DNA from: DASTGO01 sp035719045
GTDB lineage: Bacteria; Actinomycetota; Actinomycetes; Actinomycetales; Kineosporiaceae
Direction of reading: 5' to 3'
Assembly: GCA_035719045.1 (NCBI GenBank)
Contig: DASTGO010000235.1
Span: 1-8,557, forward strand
DNA: 8,557 bases
The position numbers and the translations under genes were made by a program. The notes below the pieces were generated by a model. It searched no databases, was not told the DNA's origin, and saw only the letters and a program-made list of their open reading frames with translations. Shown here one piece after another: positions 1 through 5,731 of the stretch. Positions within the stretch are counted from its first letter, which is position 1, and each line of letters begins with the position of its first letter.

Positions 1-409
1 CGGGACCTCACTGGCGCAGGAGGCCCGGCGGGCGTCCGAGCGGTTCGACCGGGCGCTGGCAGCCCGGGATGTGGACGGTTGCGTGGCCGCCGTACTCGAC
101 CTGGAGTCGGCGATCATTGCATGGAGCAGCGATACCTTGCAGAGTGACGAGACCGATCGGGCCCGGCGGACCTTGCGGGCGCTGGTGGTCCGGCTCGGGG
201 AACTGGCCCGGGACGGGGTCCGGGACCCGCGCGAGGTGGCCGGCCCCTATGTGGAGCTCCTGGTGGAGGTCCGCGGGCGGGCCAGGACGGCCCGGGACTT
301 CGCGACCGCCGACCTGGTCCGTGACCGGCTGGCCCGGATCGGGGTCGAGGTCCGGGACACCCCGGACGGCGCCGAGTGGCTGCTCGCCGCTCCCGGTCCC
401 GGCGGCTGA
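1..409 (+). CDS. Cysteinyl-tRNA synthetase-like protein, C-terminal part (5' truncated by window edge)
   Basis: The reading frame is open from position 2 to a TGA at 407-409, giving about 135 residues of a protein whose start lies outside the window. The final 35 residues (ARDFATADLVRDRL, then VEVRDTPDGAEW) match the helical C-terminal end of cysteinyl-tRNA synthetases, which charge tRNA-Cys in the cytoplasm. Before that comes an all-helical stretch (FDRALAARDVDGCVAAVLDL, then DTLQSDETDRARRTLRALVV) in the position of the DALR-type anticodon-binding domain. It lacks the ALDDDLN-type motif that I expect in a standard CysS. I therefore think this is a CysS paralogue or an MshC/CysS-like protein rather than certainly the essential synthetase. 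The catalytic HIGH and KMSKS motifs would lie upstream and cannot be checked. The downstream neighbour manA is 304 bp away, so the two need not be co-transcribed. The family is fairly secure; the exact function is not. Confidence 0.7.
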   Translation, partial: GTSLAQEARRASERFDRALAARDVDGCVAAVLDLESAIIAWSSDTLQSDETDRARRTLRALVVRLGELARDGVRDPREVAGPYVELLVEVRGRARTARDFATADLVRDRLARIGVEVRDTPDGAEWLLAAPGPGG

Positions 410-713
410 CCGGCCGGAACCGGTTCGGTCCGCCGAGCACGTTCAGCACCTGGTGTGGAGCTGTCCGCCCTCCCGTCGGCCGGGCGGCGGGTCCGCCGGT
501 CCTGCCGTCGCTGTGGATGGCGACCGGCGGAGCGACCTGGCTGCCCTGCCGGTACTGTTTTCGCCGTTGTCCCGGATGCGCCAGCTCCCCGGGCCGGCGC
601 AGCAGACGGCCGCACCGGGCGCCTGACCGCGGATCTGCGGGGGCGCGCAGCGGGATGTCGCGCGGTCCGGCGAGGGTGCCGCAGAGCGCGCCGGGCAGGA
701 GGGGGATTCGCGG
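410..713. other. Intergenic region between the CysS-like gene and manA
   Basis: I see no credible gene here on either strand. The open frames are Arg/Pro/Gly-rich, match no family I know, and have no good ribosome-binding site. The region holds the inverted repeat at 492-531 and a 10-bp palindrome (GAACCGGTTC, 417-426) just after the upstream stop codon. A short, less GC-rich patch lies around 555-575. It should contain the manA promoter, but I cannot identify a convincing -35/-10 pair. The manA ribosome-binding site lies at its 3' end (AGGAGGGG, 697-704). Confidence 0.6.
492..531. repeat. 10-bp perfect inverted repeat forming a long hairpin
   Basis: TCCGCCGGTC (492-501) and GACCGGCGGA (522-531) are exact reverse complements. 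Inside them, GCCGTC (504-509) can pair with GATGGC (516-521) with one G-U pair. That gives about 16 bp of stem with a 2-nt bulge and a 6-nt loop. No U-run follows directly, so it is not a classical intrinsic terminator. It may still end transcription of the CysS-like gene, as U-less hairpins are proposed to do in actinobacteria. It could instead be an RNA structure in a manA leader. The role is undetermined. Confidence 0.5.
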
Positions 714-2054
714 GTGACGACCACCTCCGGGTGCCTGCCTGCCCTCGGCCCCTGGCCCGCCCGGATGGCCAACCCGATCCGGGACTACGACTGGGGGTCC
801 ACCACGCACCTGGCCCGGATGCAGGGACGGATCCCGGACGGACGCCCCGAGGCGGAGCTGTGGATGGGCGCCCACCCGTCCGCGCCGTCAGCGCTGATCG
901 GTCTCGACGGAAGCCGGCTGCCGCTGGACGAGCTGCTCCGGCACCACTCCCAGGTGCTGCTGGGAGCGGAGGTGATGTCCCGGCACGGGACCCGCCTGCC
1001 GTACCTGCTCAAGGTCCTGGCCATCGCCCGGCCGCTGTCCCTGCAGGTCCACCCCGACCCCGGACGTGCCCGCCGCCGCTACACCGAGCAGCAGGCCGAC
1101 GGGCGGCGGAGCGCCGCGCACGACGGCGCCGGCCAAACCCCCGGCCCGGCGGGCGAGGGCACCGCAGGCACCGGCCGGCCGCCGCCGACCTACTCCGACC
1201 CGTACGCCAAACCCGAGATGCTGTACGCCCTGCGCCGGGTGGACGCGATGTGCGGTTTCCGCAGCGCCGCAGAGGCGGCCGAACTGGTCCGGCTGGTGGG
1301 CGGACCTCAGCTGGCGCCGGTGCTGGAGGCCCTCACCTCGCAGGCGCATCCCCATCACCAACTGGAGGACGCCTTCGCCGCCCTGGTCACCTGGCCCGCG
1401 AAGGAACGGCAGCACCTCGTCGAGGACCTGTTGCACCGGACCCGTGCCCTGCTGGCCGGGGACGGTGACGAGCCCCTGCCGAGTCCGGGTGAGCGGCGGA
1501 CCCTGACCTGGATCGCCCGGCTGGCCGCCCTGCACCCCGGCGATCCCCTGGTCGGCGCGCCCCTGCTGCTGGAGGTCCACCAGCTCGAACCGGGCGAGAC
1601 CCTGTTCATCCCCGCCGGAGCCCCGCACGCCTACCTGGCCGGCCTCGGGGTGGAGATCATGGCGAACTCCGACAACGTGCTGCGGGCCGGGCTCACCCAC
1701 AAGGAGATCGCCGTCGACGAGCTGCTCCAGGTGATCGACGGCAACAGCCGGCCGGTCCGGAACGTGCCCGAGCTCCGGCTGGGTCCACATGAGGTTGCCT
1801 GGCGGACGGGCGTCGCGGAGTTCCAGCTCACCCGGCTGCGGCTGGACGACAGCACCCCGGTCGCGGCCTACCCCGCGTTCCACGGACCCCAGGTGGTGCT
1901 GTGCACCTCAGGGACGGTCGGGGTGGCCACCTCGTCGTACGCCCTGGCCCTGCACGCCGGGGAGTCGGCGTTCGTGGGGGCCAGCGGCGGGCCGATCACC
2001 CTGGCCGGGCCCGGCGAGGTGTTCCGCGCCGCGGTCGGCGAACCGGTCCGGTGA
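714..2054 (+). CDS. manA: Mannose-6-phosphate isomerase, class I
   Basis: The 446-residue protein is a type I phosphomannose isomerase, a cytosolic zinc enzyme. It interconverts mannose-6-phosphate and fructose-6-phosphate and so feeds GDP-mannose and cell-envelope mannosylation. Visible motifs are NPIRDYDWGS (20-29), LSLQVHPD with zinc ligands Q111 and H113, KPEM with ligand E168, and FIPAGAPHAYL with ligand H305. The catalytic-arginine segment SDNVLRAGLT follows (319-328). Between H113 and KPE the segment is about 20 residues longer than in E. coli ManA. The extra part is a Gly/Pro/Thr-rich stretch at roughly 131-158. The GTG start at 714 is the first start codon after an in-frame stop at 624-626 and has a strong ribosome-binding site (AGGAGGGG, 697-704). 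An ATG at 765 is the alternative but would leave only two residues before NPIRDY. A small membrane-protein gene follows 13 bp after the stop. Confidence 0.95.
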   Translation: MTTTSGCLPALGPWPARMANPIRDYDWGSTTHLARMQGRIPDGRPEAELWMGAHPSAPSALIGLDGSRLPLDELLRHHSQVLLGAEVMSRHGTRLPYLLKVLAIARPLSLQVHPDPGRARRRYTEQQADGRRSAAHDGAGQTPGPAGEGTAGTGRPPPTYSDPYAKPEMLYALRRVDAMCGFRSAAEAAELVRLVGGPQLAPVLEALTSQAHPHHQLEDAFAALVTWPAKERQHLVEDLLHRTRALLAGDGDEPLPSPGERRTLTWIARLAALHPGDPLVGAPLLLEVHQLEPGETLFIPAGAPHAYLAGLGVEIMANSDNVLRAGLTHKEIAVDELLQVIDGNSRPVRNVPELRLGPHEVAWRTGVAEFQLTRLRLDDSTPVAAYPAFHGPQVVLCTSGTVGVATSSYALALHAGESAFVGASGGPITLAGPGEVFRAAVGEPVR

Positions 2055-2067
2055 GGGGGCGCGGGGC

Positions 2068-2241
2068 GTGAAGTTCCTGTTCGGGTTGCTGGTCGTGCTG
2101 TTCATGCTGCGGCTGGTCATCGGCGCGGTCCGGGGCCGGATCCGGGTCCGGTCCTGCTGCCCGGCCGACCCCCGCCAGGACCTGCGGATGCGCGGCGCCT
2201 ACCCGCCCGCCGATCGCCCCGGTCCCGAAGGCCGGGGGTAG
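2068..2241 (+). CDS. Small single-pass membrane protein, 57 residues, unknown function
   Basis: A GTG start at 2068 is preceded by GAGGGGG (2053-2059) at a normal distance, immediately after the manA stop (2052-2054). Residues 2-20 (KFLFGLLVVLFMLRLVIGA) form one hydrophobic helix. A basic stretch follows (VRGRIRVR), suggesting the C-terminus stays in the cytoplasm. After this comes a double-cysteine segment (SCCPADPRQDLRMRGAY) and a Pro/Gly-rich tail. I do not recognise a named family. The Cys-Cys pair next to the DPRQDLRM segment looks like something that could be conserved, for example as a metal, redox or lipidation site, but this is inference. Its tight spacing behind manA argues for co-transcription. 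The stop codon (2239-2241) lies 3 bp from that of the convergent gene. The ribosome-binding site and the clean membrane helix are the main evidence that it is real. Confidence 0.65.
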   Translation: MKFLFGLLVVLFMLRLVIGAVRGRIRVRSCCPADPRQDLRMRGAYPPADRPGPEGRG

Positions 2242-2244
2242 CTC

Positions 2245-3207
2245 TCAGGCCCCGTCGCGGCCGCGGTCGGGCGGTGGCGGACGGCGTCCCTCGGTGTCGG
2301 CAATCCGTCCGGGGGTGCCGGATTCGGCGTCCAGCTCGATGACCGGCAGCGCGGCGGGCCGGGGCTGGGCGTGGAGGGTGCAACCGCAGCGGCCGTAGGT
2401 CCAGGTGCGTACGGCGGCGTCGAGCTGAGGGACGGTCACCCCCGGGCAGCGGGTCAGGTCCATGACGATCGGGGTGCCGAACATCAGGGTGTCCCGCAAC
2501 AGCCGGGGGTCGGCGGGCGCTCCGAGGGCCCGCCAGGTCGCGGCCAGCTCGTCGACCCGGCTGTCGATCTGGCCGCGGGGCACCATCCCCGCCCAGGCCG
2601 CGGCGAAGGACAGTGACGGCGGCAGCGAGACCGGAGCATCCACGCACCACATCGGCACACCGCCCGGCCCGGGGCGGAAATCGCAGCGCTCGACCAGGTC
2701 CCACGGCGCGAACACCACGACCGGGCCGTCCCGCCTGCTGCGGAACTCCACCCCCTCCCGGTTCAGCCGGACCACCGGACCGAGCCGGTCCCAGGCCGCC
2801 CGCCCGGCCAGCACCTCCCGGATCGTGCCGGGCAGGGCCCAGCCCGCATACCCGGCGCAGGCGAGGGCGAGCAGCTCCCCCAACGCCTGCAGTCCGCTGC
2901 CGGACACCGGGCCGGCCAGCACCCCGACCACGAACACCACGAGGAAGGCCAGCAGCGCCAGTCCCCCCGTCACCAGGCGCCGCACCTGGGCACGCCCGAT
3001 CAGCGCGCCGTACGCCAGGACCAGCCCCGGATCCTCGCCCGTGACGCCCGGGCCGGTCCCGCCGGCGCCACCCTCGACCGAGCCACCGGACACCGTGCCA
3101 CCGGACACCGTGCCACCGGACACCGTGCCGCCCGGGGGGAGGTCCTGGCGCGCGCCCTCCCCCGCCCGGTCCTGCCCGTCCCTGCCGTTCGCCTGTCCGC
3201 TCGCCAC
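2245..3207 (-). CDS. Predicted two-helix membrane protein with a repeat-encoded N-terminal tail, unknown function
   Basis: The 320-residue protein begins with a hydrophilic, Gly-rich, probably disordered tail (1-60). The tail contains tandem GGTVS units encoded by 15-bp DNA repeats. Two hydrophobic helices follow at about 82-99 and 107-125, joined by a short Gly/Ser loop, so both termini are probably cytoplasmic. Residues 144-178 (VRLNREGVEFRSRRDG, then VVVFAPWDLVERCDF) resemble the pattern of small bacterial PH-like domains that often follow paired membrane helices. This is a weak resemblance by eye. The C-terminal third contains a Cys-rich segment (TYGRCGC, 270-276) and ends in a Pro/Arg-rich tail. 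I do not recognise the family. The GTG at 3207 is the furthest upstream in-frame start, with a weak GGGGGCGA site before it; starts within the repeats are also possible. It lies 186 bp downstream of exoA on the same strand and converges with the manA unit. Confidence 0.75.
   Translation of the reverse strand: MASGQANGRDGQDRAGEGARQDLPPGGTVSGGTVSGGTVSGGSVEGGAGGTGPGVTGEDPGLVLAYGALIGRAQVRRLVTGGLALLAFLVVFVVGVLAGPVSGSGLQALGELLALACAGYAGWALPGTIREVLAGRAAWDRLGPVVRLNREGVEFRSRRDGPVVVFAPWDLVERCDFRPGPGGVPMWCVDAPVSLPPSLSFAAAWAGMVPRGQIDSRVDELAATWRALGAPADPRLLRDTLMFGTPIVMDLTRCPGVTVPQLDAAVRTWTYGRCGCTLHAQPRPAALPVIELDAESGTPGRIADTEGRRPPPPDRGRDGA
3082..3126. repeat. Three perfect 15-bp tandem repeats inside the membrane-protein gene
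   Basis: The 15-bp unit GCCACCGGACACCGT occurs three times without change (3082-3096, 3097-3111, 3112-3126). A diverged fourth unit lies at 3067-3081. Because 15 is a multiple of three, copy-number change keeps the reading frame. On the minus strand each unit encodes a Gly-Gly-Thr-Val-Ser block in the N-terminal tail of the 2245-3207 protein. Perfect identity suggests recent expansion by slippage. Confidence 0.9.
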
Positions 3208-3393
3208 GTCTCGCCCCCGACCACCGCCCGATGGGCGCGCAGGCCGAGCGGGGACCTTCCGGTCCGCTCCCGTCTACCGCCCGCACGCCACTCCCGCAGC
3301 TCCACGGCCGCAACCCTGCCGCAGTGGCTTCGGTGTGCGCCAGAGTCCTGAGCGGCGAACCTGTGACCGGACGCCGAGTCCGTGGCCCGAAGG

Positions 3394-4227
3394 TCAGGCC
3401 GTGGCCGCCCGCGGGTCCAGGTCGTAGCCGACGACGACGGCGGCATGGTCGCTCCACCGCTGCGCGTAGCTGTCCGCCCGGTCGGCCTCGGCCTTCACCG
3501 CCCGTCCGGCCAGGGGCGCCGTGGCGAGCTGGTAGTCGATCCTCCAGCCGGCATCGTTGTCGAACGCCTTCCCCCGCCAGGACCACCAGGTGTACGGGCC
3601 CGGTCCCTCACCGGCCAGGGCACGGTGCACGTCGGCCCAGTCCGGCCCGCCGAGAAGCTCGTCGAGCCAGGCCCGCTCCTGCGGCAGGAAACCCGCGTGG
3701 TCGAGGTTCCCCTTCCAGTTCTTGAGGTCCACCTCGCGGTGGGCGATGTTGAGGTCCCCGCACACGACGGCCCGCCGGCCCGCCTCGGCCAGCTGCGCCA
3801 TCCGCCGGGTGACCACCTCGAGGAAGCGGTACTTCTCCTCCTGCTTGGCCGTCCCCGCCTCGCCCTTGTGCACGTAGACCGACACGACGGTCAGCGGACC
3901 CTCGGCCAGCGGAAGGTCGGCCTCCACCCAGCGCCCGGCGGTGTCGAACTCCGCCCCGCCCGGGACGTCGCCCAGCCCGACCCGTACCGCCGCCGGCTCG
4001 ACCCGGCTCAGCACCGCCACCCCGGCCCGGCCCGCGGCCGCCGCCTCGGCGTGCACCCCGTACCAGCCGTGGCCGAACACCGCCCGCAGTTCGGAATCGG
4101 GCGCCCGGACCTCCTGCAGGCAGAGCACGTCCGGACGGCGCTGCTCCAGCCAGGCGTCCACCCCGCGGCGGACGGCGGCCCGGATCCCGTTGACATTGGC
4201 GCTCGCGACGGTCAGCACGCGGGTCAT
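3394..4227 (-). CDS. xthA: Exodeoxyribonuclease III (AP endonuclease family)
   Basis: The 277-residue protein belongs to the ExoIII/APE1 endonuclease-exonuclease-phosphatase family. These enzymes cut abasic sites and trim 3' ends in base-excision repair. Family motifs appear in order: SANVNGIR with N11, LQEV with the metal-binding E39, SVYVHKG with Y118, CGDLNIAH with D158 and N160, WRIDY with D231, and the terminal SDHA with catalytic D260-H261. Length is close to E. coli ExoIII (268). The ATG at 4227 places the first motif at the usual distance from the N-terminus. Its ribosome-binding site is poor: only AGG directly against the ATG. Translation may therefore be weak or leaderless. Longer upstream extensions on this strand run through repeats and the shadow of the neighbouring gene and are not supported. 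It diverges from the M20 amidohydrolase across a 123-bp repeat-bearing gap. The symbol xthA is used for the family; exoA would also fit. Confidence 0.95.
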   Translation of the reverse strand: MTRVLTVASANVNGIRAAVRRGVDAWLEQRRPDVLCLQEVRAPDSELRAVFGHGWYGVHAEAAAAGRAGVAVLSRVEPAAVRVGLGDVPGGAEFDTAGRWVEADLPLAEGPLTVVSVYVHKGEAGTAKQEEKYRFLEVVTRRMAQLAEAGRRAVVCGDLNIAHREVDLKNWKGNLDHAGFLPQERAWLDELLGGPDWADVHRALAGEGPGPYTWWSWRGKAFDNDAGWRIDYQLATAPLAGRAVKAEADRADSYAQRWSDHAAVVVGYDLDPRAATA

Positions 4228-4350
4228 CCTGCCAGCGCCGGCCGACAGCCCCGGCCGACAGCCCCGGCCGACAGTCCCGGCCGACAGCCCCGGCCGGGCC
4301 AGGCGGACTGTCTGCGCGTCCGGCGAGATCCGGCACGGTAGGAATGCGCC
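4228..4350. promoter_or_regulatory. Divergent intergenic region between exoA and the M20 amidohydrolase
   Basis: These 123 bp separate two genes that read away from each other, so both promoters should lie here or just inside. Nearly half is the 13-bp repeat array (4238-4296), next to the exoA start. Minus-strand TACCGT (4340-4335) fits the actinobacterial -10 pattern and, if used, would put the repeats in the exoA leader RNA. Plus-strand TAGGAA (4339-4344) is also -10-like, but it overlaps the AGGA ribosome-binding site (4340-4343) of the amidohydrolase. No good -35 is visible for either. The promoter assignments are tentative. Confidence 0.4.
4238..4296. repeat. 13-bp tandem repeat array, about 4.5 copies
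   Basis: The unit CCGGCCGACAGCC is repeated at 4238-4250, 4251-4263, 4264-4276 (one change, C to T near the end) and 4277-4289. A partial copy follows at 4290-4296. Each unit carries the EagI-like palindrome CGGCCG. Thirteen is not a multiple of three, and the array is outside both flanking genes, so it is not a coding repeat. It could be a set of protein-binding sites for the divergent promoters, a structured leader, or neutral slippage. Confidence 0.9.
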
Positions 4351-5667
4351 ATGGACCTCCTCGACGACGCCCGCACGCTGGCCGGCGACCTGGCCGAACT
4401 GCGTCACCGCCTGCACCGGCACCCGGAGCTCGGCCTGGACCTGCCGCGCACCCAGGAGGCGGTGCTCGAGGCGCTGTCCGGTCTGCCCCTGGAGATCAGC
4501 ACCGGCACGACCTGCACCTCGGTCACCGCCGTGCTGCGGGGAACCGCCGCCCCGACGGCGCCTGCCGACCAGCGGCCGGACGACCACCGGCCTGCAGCAC
4601 CCCCGGCGGCCGGCCACCGGCCCGCCGTCACCTCGCCCGGTGGTGCGCCGGCCTGCGGTCCCCGTCCCGTGGTGCTGCTGCGCGGGGACATGGACGCGCT
4701 GCCGGTGAGCGAGGAGGTGGACGTCCCGTTCCGGTCGCAGGTCGACGGGGCGATGCACGCCTGCGGGCACGACCTGCACACCTCGATGCTGGTCGGGGCG
4801 GCCCGGCTGCTCAGCGCGCACGCCGACCGGCTGGGTGGTGACGTGGTGTTCATGTTCCAGCCGGGCGAGGAGGGGTTCGACGGGGCCGGGCACATGCTCG
4901 CGGACGGGGTGCTGGAGGCCGCCGGCCGGCGTCCGGACGCCGCCTACGCCCTGCACGTGATGAGCAACCTGACCTCCCGCGGCACGGTCGCCACCCGGCC
5001 CGGCCCGCTGATGGCGGCCAGCGACGGGCTGCGGGTGGTGGTCCGGGGCCGGGGCGGGCACGGGTCGTCCCCGCACCTGTCCCGGGACCCGGTGCCGGCC
5101 GCCTGCGAGATGGTGCTGGCGCTGCAGACCGCGATGACCCGCTCGGTGGACGCCTTCGCCCCCGCAGTGCTCACCGTCGGGCTGATCCGGGCCGGCACGA
5201 AGCGCAACATCATCCCGGACGAGGCGATGTTCGAGGCCACCGTGCGGACCTTCGACCCGGCGGTGCGGGCCGTGATCGCCGAGACCGTCCGGCGGACCTG
5301 CCAGGGGATCGCCGCCGCGCACGGGCTGACCGTCGAGGTGGACTACACCGCCGAGTACCCGGTGACCGTCAACGACCCCGGTGAGGCCCGGTTCGCGCTC
5401 GGGGTGGCCGCCGACCTGTTCGGCGCCCCGGCCACGCTGACCCTGCCGAACCCGATCGCCGGGTCGGAGGACTTCTCCCGGGTGATCGACCAGGTGCCCG
5501 GTGCGATGCTGTTCCTCGGCGCGCTCACCGATGGCGGGGACCCGCTCGCCGCCCCGGGCAACCACTCCCCCCGGGCCACCTTCGACGACCGGGTGCTGCC
5601 GGACGGGGCGGCCCTGTACGCCGCACTGGCCGCCCGCAGGCTGACCGGCGCCGCTCCCGCCCGCTGA
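4351..5667 (+). CDS. M20-family amidohydrolase (M20D peptidase / aminoacylase type)
   Basis: The 438-residue protein is a di-metal hydrolase of the M20D group (hippurate hydrolase, N-acyl-amino-acid and IAA-conjugate hydrolases). The group cleaves amide bonds of N-acylated amino acids in the cytoplasm; this protein's substrate cannot be read from sequence. Visible landmarks are LRHRLHRHPELGLDLPRTQ (17-35), RGDMDALPV with D115 and HACGHDLH with metal ligands C138 and H140. Next come PGEEG with E173/E174, ALHV with H202, the dimerisation-domain RGRGGHGSSPH, and GNHSP with ligand H405. A Pro/Ala/His-rich insertion of about 35-40 residues (65-104) lies between the TAVLRG strand and the VVLLRGDMDAL strand, which are normally almost adjacent. 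The start is firm: an in-frame TAG lies at 4339-4341, and AGGA (4340-4343) sits 7 nt before the ATG. The gene converges with folD across 64 bp that lack a convincing terminator. Confidence 0.93.
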   Translation: MDLLDDARTLAGDLAELRHRLHRHPELGLDLPRTQEAVLEALSGLPLEISTGTTCTSVTAVLRGTAAPTAPADQRPDDHRPAAPPAAGHRPAVTSPGGAPACGPRPVVLLRGDMDALPVSEEVDVPFRSQVDGAMHACGHDLHTSMLVGAARLLSAHADRLGGDVVFMFQPGEEGFDGAGHMLADGVLEAAGRRPDAAYALHVMSNLTSRGTVATRPGPLMAASDGLRVVVRGRGGHGSSPHLSRDPVPAACEMVLALQTAMTRSVDAFAPAVLTVGLIRAGTKRNIIPDEAMFEATVRTFDPAVRAVIAETVRRTCQGIAAAHGLTVEVDYTAEYPVTVNDPGEARFALGVAADLFGAPATLTLPNPIAGSEDFSRVIDQVPGAMLFLGALTDGGDPLAAPGNHSPRATFDDRVLPDGAALYAALAARRLTGAAPAR

Positions 5668-5731
5668 CCCGAGGGCCCGCGGACGGGAGCGGTGCGGCAG
5701 GTGTGGCAGGCGGCAGCGGCTGCGGGACCCG

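Noticed and set aside
455..1468. Plus-strand frame of 337 codons starting in the CysS-like/manA gap
   Set aside because: Most of it overlaps manA in a different frame. The non-overlapping part is Arg/Ala/Gly-rich and lacks a good ribosome-binding site.
888..1883. Minus-strand open frame of 331 codons opposite manA
   Set aside because: Antisense to ManA, whose zinc-site motifs are unmistakable. The translation is Gly/Gln/Val/Arg-rich with no motif.
3368..3382. Terminator after exoA
   Set aside because: A 5-bp stem with a 5-nt loop (CGGAC/GTCCG) and no U-tract. Such short hairpins are expected by chance in this composition.
4238..4296. CRISPR array or replication iterons
   Set aside because: The units are directly adjacent with no spacers, which excludes CRISPR. 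There is no AT-rich region, DnaA-box cluster or rep/dnaA gene nearby to suggest an origin.
3394..5565. Minus-strand frame that would extend exoA by about 446 codons upstream
   Set aside because: The extension runs antisense through the M20 amidohydrolase and the 13-bp repeats and has no family motifs. The ExoIII homology begins exactly at the ATG at 4227.
5668..5731. Terminator between the convergent amidohydrolase and folD genes
   Set aside because: Only a 6-bp pairing (GACGGG 5682-5687 with CCCGTC 5728-5733) with a long loop and no U-run is visible. It is too weak to call.
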